Shown here piece by piece: positions 44,960 through 53,512 of a stretch of DNA of 64,000 nt. Positions within the stretch are counted from its first letter, which is position 1, and every line of letters starts with the position of its first letter. The DNA lies in assembly GCA_945829235.1 (NCBI GenBank), contig CALZUA010000012.1, positions 1 to 64,000 of the forward strand. The letters run 5' to 3'. Origin of the DNA: an uncultured Clostridia bacterium (lineage in GTDB: Bacteria > Bacillota > Clostridia > Oscillospirales > Ruminococcaceae). The notes below the pieces were generated by a model that saw only the letters and a list, made by a program, of their open reading frames with translations, made no database searches and was not told the DNA's origin. The position numbers and the translations under genes are program-made.

Positions 44960-45160
44960 TGCCAAACCGAGCCGCTCTCCCGATAACCAAGTCGCGCGTT
45001 GCTCGATAATCAACCCGTGCGTTGCTCGATAATCAACCCGCACGTTACCCAAAACCGAGCCGCGCGTTGCTCGATAATCAACCCGCGCGTTATCCAAAAT
45101 CGAGCCGTGCGTTGCTCGATAATTAACCCGCCCGTTACCCATAACCAAGCCGCGCATTGT
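44960..45160. repeat. 22/23-bp tandem repeats after jag
   Basis: The word CGTT or its variant recurs at 44997, 45020, 45043, 45065, 45088, 45110, 45133 and 45155 (as CATT), 22-23 bp apart. Two unit types alternate partly: CGTTGCTCGATAATCAACCC and CGTTACCCAAAACCGAGCCG. Reading frames through it (for example 44909-45157, minus) are open only because the unit lacks stops; they have no ribosome site. It lies beyond the jag terminator. Confidence 0.85.
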
Positions 45161-45163
45161 CCG

Positions 45164-45190
45164 AAAAAAGCCGCCCGAAATCGAGCGGCT
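45164..45190 (-). terminator. Terminator of the rpmH-rnpA-yidD-yidC-jag operon
   Basis: On the minus strand AGCCGCTCG, loop ATTT, CGGGCGGCT then TTTTTT, 16 bp after the jag stop. Confidence 0.88.
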
Positions 45191-45205
45191 GTAATGCTAT
45201 CCAAA

Positions 45206-46177
45206 TCAGAGTTCAATCTTTCCGTAAAGCGTAGCGTTTTTCTCGGTGTCAACCGTTTCCTTTGAGAACTCGCCCGCGTTTGCATTTTCATCGGGGCTGT
45301 AGTTGCTCCGCTTGTACTCGCGCTCAAAGCTGGTCGAGAAGCCCTCGGAACGGCGGTAGCCTCTTGCTCCCGAGCCGTTTCCGCGATTTCCGCCGCGTCT
45401 GCGGTTGTTGTCGAACTTAGGCTTGTCGGCGTAAATGACAACCTTTCTGAACGGCTCCGAGCCTGTCGAACGGCTGGAAACGCCCTCAATCTCGGCAACA
45501 CAGCTGTGAATAATTCTGCGCTCATACGGGTTCATCGGCTCAAGCGCAATCTTTCTGCCCTGCTTGATAACCTTTGCCGATGTCTTTCTTGCAAGCGCGT
45601 CAAGCGTTTCGCGGCGCTTGTCGCGGTAACCGTTGCAGTCAAGCGAAATTCTGCAAAAGCTCTCTTCCGCGCGATTGCTCGCGAGGATTGTCAGATATTG
45701 CAGGCTGTCAAGCGTTTCGCCGCGCTTTCCGATAACAACGCCGAGCTTCTCGCCCTTGATATCGAGCACAACATTTCCGCCGCGCTTTTCGGGAGTTATC
45801 GTAAACTTTTCAAGACCGAGCGCCTTGAGAACTGCCGTGAGATACTCGATAGCAGTCTTTACCTTCAGGCTCTTTGTAACGTCAAAATCCGCGGGGAGTT
45901 CTTCCTCATCGTCGGATTTCTCGTCGTCAAAAGCCTCGGGAGCGCTTTCCTCAACAGCTTCGTCTTCGTCATCGTCCTCGAAAACGCGCTTTTTCGGTTC
46001 CTCGGAAGCGGGCTCGTAAATCGCGTTAACTCTTGCCTCGCCCTTAAGCCCGCCGAAAAGCGTTTTTCTGGGCTGTTCGAGAATATCGAATTCTATTTCG
46101 TCGGCGCTCACGCCGAATTCCTTTGCGGCAAGCTCTTTTGCCTCTTCAATGGTTTTTGCGCTGAATTCTTTCTCCAT
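45206..46177 (-). CDS. jag: RNA-binding protein Jag (KhpB/SpoIIIJ-associated)
   Basis: A 323-residue protein with the Jag N-terminal domain (AKTIEEAKELAAKEFGV), an acidic linker (about 60-115), a type II KH domain (KLGVVIGKRGETLDSLQYL) and an R3H domain (NPYERRIIHSCVAE). The C-terminal 70 residues are a G/R/N/S-rich tail, longer than in most Jag proteins and likely disordered. It follows yidC as usual. Jag acts with KhpA in RNA binding and cell-shape control in Firmicutes. Confidence 0.95.
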   Translation of the reverse strand: MEKEFSAKTIEEAKELAAKEFGVSADEIEFDILEQPRKTLFGGLKGEARVNAIYEPASEEPKKRVFEDDDEDEAVEESAPEAFDDEKSDDEEELPADFDVTKSLKVKTAIEYLTAVLKALGLEKFTITPEKRGGNVVLDIKGEKLGVVIGKRGETLDSLQYLTILASNRAEESFCRISLDCNGYRDKRRETLDALARKTSAKVIKQGRKIALEPMNPYERRIIHSCVAEIEGVSSRSTGSEPFRKVVIYADKPKFDNNRRRGGNRGNGSGARGYRRSEGFSTSFEREYKRSNYSPDENANAGEFSKETVDTEKNATLYGKIEL

Positions 46178-46200
46178 ATTATTCCCCTTTCAGACGGCGA

Positions 46201-47676
46201 TTAGTCATCGTCCTCGTCGTCCTTGTATTCCTCGCCGTATTTCAGAGCGTCGGCTTTTCTTGCCTCGGCGAGCTTGCGGCGGTTGATTTCCTTCTGGGTG
46301 AGAACCTCGCCGGTTTCTTCATCGATAACCTTTTCCTTAACTGCTTCAACCGTAACAACCTTTTTATTCAGGTTGAACTCAGCCATTGCCTGTTCACGAA
46401 GCTTACTCGGGTTGTAGAGCTTGTTGAGAATGAGCGTCTGAGCAATACCGAAAATATAGCTGATTGCCCAGTAGAAGCCTGCGCCTGCGGGAACGGAGAA
46501 CGCAATCCACAACGAGATAAGCGGCATACCGTACATCATTACGTTCATACAACCCATTGATTTTCCGGCATCGGGGTTGTTCTTCTTCATATTCTGCATT
46601 GAGATGAACGTTTGCAAAAGTGCGAGAACGAACGACAAAATCGGAATGAGAATCATCGGGAAGCCCATGTGTTCCATAGGAACCTGTCCGAGAGGTATTC
46701 CGAGGAAGTTGAGGTTTGCGCTCAGCTCGTTTATCTGTTCGCGGAGGTTGTCGTTTACAACTCTCTCGCTGAAGAACTCCTTGTAGTTGCCGTAGCACTC
46801 AAGCGCGTAAAGCTCACGCTGGAGCGACGCGGACGCAACAAATGAAACGTTGATGCTATCGTACGTTCCGGTAGCTCTGTAGTAGCCGTAGTGGTTTGTG
46901 AGGGTGTTGAAAAGAGCGATTGTTCCGTCACCGAAGCAGTGCTCCGTGCGGTAAGCCGCCTTGTCCTCATTCGCCTGAATTGCGTCCATCTCTTTCTTTT
47001 CCGCCTCGGTTATCTTGTAGATATCGGCGTTTGTGAGCATGGAATTATTTGTGTCCTTTGCGAACTCGTCCGAGATTATCCGAGTAATTGCCGCGTTCAT
47101 AACCTTGACGTTATCGAGAGTCATTTCCTTGAAATCCGCGATATCGACAGCGGTTTTGCCATCGGTAAGGCAGTGCTCGTTGTAATAAGCAAGGATTTTC
47201 TTCGCGTCACGGATAATTTCCTCGTGCTTTTTAAGACCCTTTTCATCAAGCTTCATAACCTCTTCGTTGGAGAGGTTGATTTCTTTGATGAACAGCGAGG
47301 TCATATCAACATTGTAGGATTCCTCAACAATTGCGGAAACCTGTGTGTCGTTAACGTGGATAATGTGGGTGAGCGGCTTGTAAACAACGTCGATGACGCC
47401 GAACAGTATCAGGAACGACAACAGCGTCGTCAAGCAACCCGCAGTCGGCTTATAGCCCTGCTGTTGAAGCTTGGCAAGCTCGTCCTGCTGTTTCTGGGGG
47501 TTGTTCTTGTATTTTGTCTGAATTTCCCGCACCATTGGCGCAAACACGGCGGATTTTGCCGTTGTTTTCTGCTGTTTGATGTAAAGCGGGAGAAGCGCGG
47601 CTTTAATGATGAACGTGAAGAGGATAATCGCAACTCCGACGTTCTTGCATATAAAGTTGTAAATCGCGTAAAGCAC
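46201..47676 (-). CDS. yidC: Membrane protein insertase YidC
   Basis: A 491-residue YidC/Oxa1/SpoIIIJ family insertase. Membrane helices begin near VGVAIILFTFIIKAALLPLY; the charged hairpin follows, then a large extracytoplasmic insert of about 200 residues (roughly 110-310), unusual for Gram-positive YidC. The last helices include YGMPLISLWIAFSVPAGAGFYWAISY, followed by a charged tail. The GTG at 47676 is the first usual start codon, yet the frame upstream continues with INFLYSIIGTPLGY, the expected family N-terminus, to a stop at about 47736. Translation may begin at CTG 47727 or ATC 47718. Confidence 0.9.
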   Translation of the reverse strand: MLYAIYNFICKNVGVAIILFTFIIKAALLPLYIKQQKTTAKSAVFAPMVREIQTKYKNNPQKQQDELAKLQQQGYKPTAGCLTTLLSFLILFGVIDVVYKPLTHIIHVNDTQVSAIVEESYNVDMTSLFIKEINLSNEEVMKLDEKGLKKHEEIIRDAKKILAYYNEHCLTDGKTAVDIADFKEMTLDNVKVMNAAITRIISDEFAKDTNNSMLTNADIYKITEAEKKEMDAIQANEDKAAYRTEHCFGDGTIALFNTLTNHYGYYRATGTYDSINVSFVASASLQRELYALECYGNYKEFFSERVVNDNLREQINELSANLNFLGIPLGQVPMEHMGFPMILIPILSFVLALLQTFISMQNMKKNNPDAGKSMGCMNVMMYGMPLISLWIAFSVPAGAGFYWAISYIFGIAQTLILNKLYNPSKLREQAMAEFNLNKKVVTVEAVKEKVIDEETGEVLTQKEINRRKLAEARKADALKYGEEYKDDEDDD

Positions 47677-47754
47677 ATAACCAAGCGGCGTGCCGATAAT
47701 ACTATATAAGAAATTGATAACCTTCAGAACCTTTCTTTATAAGATTAAAACGTA

Positions 47755-48087
47755 TCAGCCGTTTTCAGCGCTGTCCGCGGTATTTCCCGGCTGTTGATTT
47801 CCTGCGGCAACCATTTCTGCCCAACTATCCCAGTTTGGATTTGAAACGGTGAGTTTTTCGGGACGAAAGCAAAATTTCTTGGGTACGGGGTCATAGCCGC
47901 AGTTGCAGTACGGGTTGCACCGCAAAATTCTCCATAACGTCAAATAACCGCCCTTGACCGCGCCAAACCTCCGAATGGCGATTAGACCGTACTCGGAACA
48001 GGTTGGATAAAAGCGGCAGCAAGGCGGCAGGATTTTCGACAATGTAAGTTTGTACAGCTTTATTAGTCCCAGTAAAATATATTTCAT
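47755..48087 (-). CDS. yidD: Membrane protein insertion efficiency factor YidD
   Basis: A 110-residue protein with [21 protein letters not shown] and [16 protein letters not shown], the cysteine-rich YidD core, near the membrane and thought to help insertion. It lies between rnpA (6 bp) and yidC. The tail of about 30 residues is low in similarity. Confidence 0.95.
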   Translation of the reverse strand: MKYILLGLIKLYKLTLSKILPPCCRFYPTCSEYGLIAIRRFGAVKGGYLTLWRILRCNPYCNCGYDPVPKKFCFRPEKLTVSNPNWDSWAEMVAAGNQQPGNTADSAENG

Positions 48088-48093
48088 TTCACT

Positions 48094-48453
48094 TTAATCT
48101 TGCAAAATTTTCGGCAAAACGTTCTTCTTAATCAGACTCAAAATCTGCCCTGTTTTAAGCGACGGCGTCTTTGACCGCGCCACGAAAACGAAATCAAATC
48201 TTCCCGTTCCGCTTTCTCTGATTACGGGGTCTATTACCCGAAATGCCTCTCGTATAATCCGTCTTGCACGATTTCTTTTGACCGCGTTTCCGACCTTTTT
48301 CCCCGTGACGATGCCGAGGCGGTTTTTCCCCGCCCGGCGCGGCTTTATATAGCATACAAAGCCGTATGTCACTACGGATTCGCCCTTCTTGAACAAATAG
48401 CTGAAATCGCGGTTGCTTTTGATTACGACGTACCTTTTTTTAAATTCGGACAT
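48094..48453 (-). CDS. rnpA: Ribonuclease P protein component
   Basis: A 119-residue basic protein subunit of RNase P. The RNA-binding signature is KKVGNAVKRNRARRIIREAFR. It starts 5 bp after rpmH and precedes yidD, the conserved order. Confidence 0.96.
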   Translation of the reverse strand: MSEFKKRYVVIKSNRDFSYLFKKGESVVTYGFVCYIKPRRAGKNRLGIVTGKKVGNAVKRNRARRIIREAFRVIDPVIRESGTGRFDFVFVARSKTPSLKTGQILSLIKKNVLPKILQD

Positions 48454-48458
48454 CTAAA

Positions 48459-48593
48459 TCAATAAGTCAATCTTTTTCTGCCCTTTGCGCGGCGGCGTGC
48501 GAGCACTTTTCTGCCGTTCTTGGTTGCCATTCTCTTCATAAAGCCGTGCTCGTGCTTTCTCTGAAGCTTCTTGGGCTGGTAAGTTCTTTTCAT
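48459..48593 (-). CDS. rpmH: 50S ribosomal protein L34
   Basis: A 44-residue protein starting [18 protein letters not shown] and ending in GRKRLTY, the standard L34. AGGAGG lies about 7 bases upstream of the ATG at 48593. It leads the minus-strand operon from a consensus promoter. Confidence 0.96.
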   Translation of the reverse strand: MKRTYQPKKLQRKHEHGFMKRMATKNGRKVLARRRAKGRKRLTY

Positions 48594-48673
48594 CTTTTTT
48601 CCTCCTCATTATTTTTTTCTGTATATCTCGGTATGGGTATAGTTATCCCCTACAAAGCTATCAACATTAAATC

Positions 48674-48702
48674 ATTATACCTTATTTATTCGCTCTTGTC
48701 AA
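48674..48702 (-). promoter_or_regulatory. Consensus sigma-A promoter of the rpmH operon
   Basis: TTGACA (48702-48697), 17-bp spacer, TATAAT (48679-48674), a perfect consensus on the minus strand. Confidence 0.93.
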
Positions 48703-48806
48703 GAGGTTTTTTGCAATTTTCAGCGCTTTTTTCACTCGGATTTTACTTTAAGTAATTTTCCCGTGAATTATTACAAATATTATGTACCCCGAAACCGCGT
48801 TTTTTG

Positions 48807-48835
48807 TTTACAGAATTATTATAATGTGCTATAAT
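48807..48835 (+). promoter_or_regulatory. Promoter of leucine-rich-repeat gene 1
   Basis: TTTACA, 17-bp spacer ending TGTGC, TATAAT. The same arrangement GTTTACAGAA...TGTGCTATAAT recurs at 50738 and 54250. Confidence 0.85.
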
Positions 48836-48935
48836 GACCTTATTGATTTTTGACAATTTTGTTTAAATCGACAAATTTGTACGGCAGATTTTCCAAACGT
48901 ATTTTATAATGAAGAAAAACAACGGAGGTAAAACG

Positions 48936-50501
48936 ATGAACGATAATAACAGCAGGTTAATCCCCGAAAAAACCGCGCCCGCCGAATATATCTTGTCGGT
49001 GCTTGAAGACGGAACTGCGTCCATTGAAAGATATTTGGGCAACAGCGAGAACATTGTTGTTCCCGAGGAAATTGACGGATACCGCGTGACGAGGATAGGC
49101 GAAGGCGCATTTTGCAAGAGCTTGTCGCTTCAATCCGTAACCGTTCCGAGCGGCGTCACCGTCATAGGTGAATATGCGTTTGCGTGGTGCAGTGCGCTCT
49201 CGATTGAGCTTCCCGACAGCGTGCAGGTGATAGGAAAATGCGCGTTCAAGGGTTGCTCGTGTCTTTCGGCGATTTCAATTCCCGAGAACACCGAGAGGAT
49301 AGGCAAATCAGCGTTTGAGGAGTGCGCGTCAATTGTCGAGGTAAATCTACCCGATGGCTTGGAAAAAATTGAAGATAATATGTTTTTTGATTGCAGTTCG
49401 CTTGCAACGGTACACATTCCCGACAGTGTGCGCGTGATAGGAAAGGACGCGTTCGAGGATTGCGAGGCACTCACATCGATAAACATTCCCGAGGGTATCA
49501 CGATGATAAGTGAAGGCGCGTTTGTGGGTTGCATAAAGCTTGAGTCGATAAACCTTCCGGCAAATCTGACCGAGATATGTGATTCGACATTTTCTTGTTG
49601 CGAATCGCTTAAATCGGTTGAAATTCCCGATGGTGTTAAGGTGATAGGTGAATTTGCGTTCTCGGGGTGTTCATCACTCAGGTCGGTGAAAATCCCCGAC
49701 AGTGTGGTTGAGATACGGGAAAGAGCGTTTTTTGCCTGCGAATTGCTTGAATCGATAAATATTCCCGAGGGCGTAAAGCCGGGCTTTTTCGCGTTTAACG
49801 GCACTCCTCTCGAGAACAAGTACGGCGATAAAGCTGAGGACGCGGATAATCTCCGGTATTTCAATGGAGAAACCCCCGAAGTCAGGAATGACTGCGGTGA
49901 AAAAGCCACATCTGCCGATAAATTTGCGTGGAGTATACTTGACGAAACGGTTGTTATCGAGAGATTTTTGGGTGATGACGAGAACGTTGTTATTCCCGAG
50001 GAAATTGACGGAATGCCCGTTACCGAGATAGCCAACGGCGCATTTTGCAATTGTCATTCGCTTGTATCGGTAAACATTCCGAACACCGTGGTCTTTATAC
50101 GCGAATATGCGTTTGCGAATTGCAAATCGCTCGCGTCGATTAAATTTTCCAACACTCTGTTGGTGATAGGCGACAGCGCGTTCAAGAACTGCACGGCGCT
50201 TACATTGTTGAAAATTCCCGACAAGACAGAATTTATAGGTAAGAGCGCGTTTGCGAACTGCGTTTTGCTCAAATCGATAAACATTCCCGAAAACGTAACG
50301 ATAATAGAACGCGAAACGTTTTACAATTGCAAATCGCTCGAAGCGGCAACCCTTCCCGATAATTTGAGGGTAATAGATTTCGGCGCGTTTATGTCGTGCC
50401 GGTTGCTTTCGGACCTGATAATTCCCGAGAATACGATTGTTGACAGCTCAGCATTTCGGTATACCCCGTTTGAAGCCGATTTTCGCGAGAACAAACGCTA
50501 A
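48936..50501 (+). CDS. BspA-type leucine-rich-repeat protein 1
   Basis: A 521-residue protein made of LRR_5-type repeats of 23 residues (consensus around IP-x-x-V-x-x-IG-x-x-AF-x-x-C-x-x-L-x-S/T-I). It has two copies of an entry module of about 40 residues (W-S-x-L-x-x-x-x-V/A-x-I-E-R-x-L-G, then V-V/I-P-E-E-I-D-G), at about residues 25 and 330; the first set of repeats ends in GTPLENKYG. No signal peptide or membrane helix is visible, so it appears cytoplasmic unless exported otherwise. The start MNDNNSRL has GGAGG seven bases upstream. Function unknown. Confidence 0.88.
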   Translation: MNDNNSRLIPEKTAPAEYILSVLEDGTASIERYLGNSENIVVPEEIDGYRVTRIGEGAFCKSLSLQSVTVPSGVTVIGEYAFAWCSALSIELPDSVQVIGKCAFKGCSCLSAISIPENTERIGKSAFEECASIVEVNLPDGLEKIEDNMFFDCSSLATVHIPDSVRVIGKDAFEDCEALTSINIPEGITMISEGAFVGCIKLESINLPANLTEICDSTFSCCESLKSVEIPDGVKVIGEFAFSGCSSLRSVKIPDSVVEIRERAFFACELLESINIPEGVKPGFFAFNGTPLENKYGDKAEDADNLRYFNGETPEVRNDCGEKATSADKFAWSILDETVVIERFLGDDENVVIPEEIDGMPVTEIANGAFCNCHSLVSVNIPNTVVFIREYAFANCKSLASIKFSNTLLVIGDSAFKNCTALTLLKIPDKTEFIGKSAFANCVLLKSINIPENVTIIERETFYNCKSLEAATLPDNLRVIDFGAFMSCRLLSDLIIPENTIVDSSAFRYTPFEADFRENKR

Positions 50502-50560
50502 ATCCCCGAAAAAACAGCCGGCTTTTGCAGGATTTTTCTTCGATATCTTAATTAGTTATC

Positions 50561-50680
50561 TTGGCAAAAAAAGCTGTTGTGGTATAATGCTTTTGGCGAA
50601 TATTGACGAATTTGTGCGGTAAATCTCGGCAAGAGGTTGCAATAAAACAACTGAGGCACTCCCCTCGAGGATAAATTATT
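50561..50680 (+). pseudogene. Remnant of an eighth LRR gene (promoter, leader and tail only)
   Basis: A promoter (TTGGCA, 16 bp, TATAAT at 50561-50588) and the family leader (GCGAATATTGACGAATTTGT) lead straight into GGCACTCCCCTCGAGGATAA (about 50656-50675), the DNA that encodes the family C-terminal tag GTPLEDK. The body is missing, as if recombination between repeats deleted it. Confidence 0.75.
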
Positions 50681-50688
50681 CTCTGAAA

Positions 50689-50716
50689 AAATATGTACGT
50701 TTAAAAGTACATATTT
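50689..50716. repeat. 10-bp perfect inverted repeat
   Basis: AAATATGTAC, 8-base loop, GTACATATTT. No T-run follows in either direction, so it is an operator-like or processing hairpin 22 bp before the LRR2 promoter. Confidence 0.6.
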
Positions 50717-50737
50717 CCGGAGACACCCCAAAAATTG

Positions 50738-50766
50738 TTTACAGAATTTTTTTAGTGTGCTATAAT
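50738..50766 (+). promoter_or_regulatory. Promoter of leucine-rich-repeat gene 2
   Basis: TTTACA (50738-50743), 17-bp spacer, TATAAT (50761-50766); a near copy of the promoter at 48807. Confidence 0.85.
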
Positions 50767-50843
50767 GAATTTACTGAAAATTGATGTACTTGTTTTTATC
50801 GATGATTTGTTCGGTAAATGTGCTGAAAACGGAGGTAAAATTT

Positions 50844-53417
50844 ATGAATTGTACAAACAGCAAGAATGAAGCTTTCGAAAAAACCACGCCGGTTGAAAAT
50901 TTTGAGTGGTCGGTTCTCGGGGACGGGACGGTAAGCATTGACGATTACAAGGGAGATGACGAGAATGTTGTTATTCCCGCGGAAATTGACGGGAAACGCG
51001 TGACGGCGATAGGTGAAGGAGCGTTTTATGACTGCGAATCGCTCGCATCGATAACTATCCCCGAGAGCGTAACGGCGATAAAAGAGTGCGCGTTCTGGTA
51101 TTGTACCGCGCTCTCCTCAATAAAACTTCCAAATAGCCTGACGGAGATAGGCGACAGCGCATTCGGTCATTGCGAATCGCTCACATCGATAACCATTCCC
51201 GAGGGCGTGACGAAGATAGGAGGCTGTGCGTTTTTGGAGTGCTTTTCGCTTGCTTCGATAACTATTCCCGACAGCGTAACAGCAATAGGTATCTGTGCGT
51301 TTTTGGAATGCTTATCACTCAAATCGATAAACATATCCGAAAACGTAACGGAGATAGGCGACAGCGCGTTCGGTCATTGCAAATCTCTTACATCAATAAC
51401 CATTCCCGACGGCGTGACGAAGATAGGTTGTGGTACGTTCATTAACTGTACATCTCTCACCTCGGTAAATATCCCCGAAAGCGTAACGGAAATAGGCAAT
51501 CATGCGTTCGAGGGTTGTGAATTGCTTACATCGATATTTATTCCCGACAGTGTGACAAAGATAGGCGACAGCGCGTTTTATGGCTGCTTATCGCTCACAT
51601 CGTTAAACATTCCCGACAGCGTAAAGGAAATCGGCGGGTACGCATTTTATGAGTGCTTCTCGCTTTCATCAGTAAACATTCCCGCTGGATTGAAAAAGAT
51701 AAACAGCGCAATGTTCTATAACTGCGTATCGCTCAATTCGATAAATATTCCCGACAGCGTTACGGAGATAGGCAATCAGGCGTTTTTTGGTTGCGAATTG
51801 CTCACCTCGCTGAAAATTCCCGACAGCGTGACGGAAATAGGCTGGCGCGCTTTTGAGGAGTGTACATCGCTTTTATCGGTAAACATTTCCAAAGGATTGA
51901 AAGAGATAAACAGCAGTCTGTTCTGTAATTGCTCATCGCTTTCCGAGATAGAAATACCCGAAGGCGTGACGGAGATACGCGACTGCGCGTTTGTCGGCTG
52001 TAAATCGCTCACCTCGGTGAAAATTCCCGAGGGAGTGACAAAGATAGGCGGCGCTGTGTTTTGTGACTGCACTTCGCTCACGTCAATAACCATTCCCGAC
52101 AGCGTGACAGAGATAGGCGAAAACACGTTTGTCGGCTGTAAATCGCTCATCTCAATCAAGCTCCCCGAGGGCGTGAACAAAGCTGATGTTTTAACCCCTC
52201 ACTTCAGCAAAAAATCAAAACGAAACGGAAGAAAAATTAAAGATTTTTCAAACAACAAGAATGAGGTTCTCAAAAACTCAACGCCTGTAGAGGATTTCGA
52301 GTGGTCGGTTCTCAACGACGGAACGGTAAAAATCAATGGCTACGACGGTGATGACAAGAACGTTGTCATTCCCGCGGAAATTGACGGGAAAAAGGTGACG
52401 GCGATAGGAAAATACGCGTTCGCGGATTGCACTTGGATTATCTCGGTAATCATTCCCGACAGCGTAACCGTGATAGGCGGTCACGCGTTTGAGTTTTGCC
52501 TAGCGCTTTCATCTGTGTTAATTTCCAACAATGTGTCGATGATAGGAGAGGCTGCATTCTTCGGCTGCGAATTGCTCACATCAATAACAATTCCCGCCGG
52601 TGTGACAGAGATAGGCAAATGCGCGTTTTGTGGTTGCAAACAGCTCACATCGATAAACATTCCCAACGGAGTTACGAGGATAAGCGCGAGCACATTCGAC
52701 GACTGCAAATCGCTCAAGGAAATAACCATTCCCGACAGCGTGACGGCGATAGGCGAAAAAGCGTTCTATAAATGCACATCGCTCGCATCGATAACGCTCC
52801 CCGAGGGTGTGACGGAAATAGGCGCATGGGCGTTCTACGAATGTGAGTCGCTTGCGGCAATCAATATCCCCGAAAGCGTCACGGAGATAAGGTGCGGCGC
52901 GTTCTTTTCCTGCAAATCGCTTACATCAATAAAGCTCCCCGCCGGCTTAACCGAGATAAGAGAAAATGTGTTCCACAGATGCAAATCGCTCGCCTCGGTT
53001 GCTATTCCCGATGGCGTGACGGCGATAGGCGAAAATGCGTTTATGTTCTGCAGAGCGCTTCCGTCGATAACCATTCCCGACAGCGTGACCGTGATAGGAG
53101 ATTACGCGTTTTGCGACTGCGAATCGCTCACGTCAATAACCGTTTCGGGTAACGTGACTGAGATAGGTGAAGCTGCGTTTGCGGGCTGCACAATGCTTTT
53201 GTCGTTTGCTGTTCCCGACAAGGTAACAAGGATAGGCAAAGAAACGTTTTCCGACTGCCGGTCACTCCTATCTGTAACCATACCCAACGGCGTGACTGAG
53301 ATAGGTGAAGAAGCGTTCTCAAATTGCGAATTGCTTACCTCGATAAACATTCCCGAAAGCGTGAAGATAGCCAAAAACGCATTTATAGGCACTCCCATCA
53401 AAGATAAGTATAAGTAA
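50844..53417 (+). CDS. BspA-type leucine-rich-repeat protein 2 (largest)
   Basis: An 857-residue protein with some thirty 23-residue LRR_5 repeats in two blocks. Each block starts with the entry module: FEWSVLGDGTVSIDDYKGDD at about residue 20 and FEWSVLNDGTVKINGYDGDD at about 480, then VVIPAEIDGK and VTAIG. It ends in GTPIKDKYK, a variant of the family tag. No signal peptide. The start at 50844 has GGAGG before it; the longer frame from 50781 runs through the leader. Probably made by fusion of two single-module genes. Confidence 0.9.
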   Translation: MNCTNSKNEAFEKTTPVENFEWSVLGDGTVSIDDYKGDDENVVIPAEIDGKRVTAIGEGAFYDCESLASITIPESVTAIKECAFWYCTALSSIKLPNSLTEIGDSAFGHCESLTSITIPEGVTKIGGCAFLECFSLASITIPDSVTAIGICAFLECLSLKSINISENVTEIGDSAFGHCKSLTSITIPDGVTKIGCGTFINCTSLTSVNIPESVTEIGNHAFEGCELLTSIFIPDSVTKIGDSAFYGCLSLTSLNIPDSVKEIGGYAFYECFSLSSVNIPAGLKKINSAMFYNCVSLNSINIPDSVTEIGNQAFFGCELLTSLKIPDSVTEIGWRAFEECTSLLSVNISKGLKEINSSLFCNCSSLSEIEIPEGVTEIRDCAFVGCKSLTSVKIPEGVTKIGGAVFCDCTSLTSITIPDSVTEIGENTFVGCKSLISIKLPEGVNKADVLTPHFSKKSKRNGRKIKDFSNNKNEVLKNSTPVEDFEWSVLNDGTVKINGYDGDDKNVVIPAEIDGKKVTAIGKYAFADCTWIISVIIPDSVTVIGGHAFEFCLALSSVLISNNVSMIGEAAFFGCELLTSITIPAGVTEIGKCAFCGCKQLTSINIPNGVTRISASTFDDCKSLKEITIPDSVTAIGEKAFYKCTSLASITLPEGVTEIGAWAFYECESLAAINIPESVTEIRCGAFFSCKSLTSIKLPAGLTEIRENVFHRCKSLASVAIPDGVTAIGENAFMFCRALPSITIPDSVTVIGDYAFCDCESLTSITVSGNVTEIGEAAFAGCTMLLSFAVPDKVTRIGKETFSDCRSLLSVTIPNGVTEIGEEAFSNCELLTSINIPESVKIAKNAFIGTPIKDKYK

Positions 53418-53512
53418 TTCCGCAAAACGCGCTGACGCGGTGCAATTTTTGTCAACTATTGTTGATTTTGAACAGCAACTGCCCGAAAAGGAAACGACAA
53501 CGGAGGTTAAAT

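Noticed and set aside
44997-45155. CRISPR-like regular repeats
   Set aside because: Unit length is 22-23 bp in tandem with no spacers and no cas genes.
44909-45157. Minus-strand 82-codon frame encoding a repetitive V-D-Y-R-A-T-H-G peptide
   Set aside because: It only follows the 22/23-bp DNA repeat, which lacks stop codons in several frames; no ribosome site, and another frame is open too.
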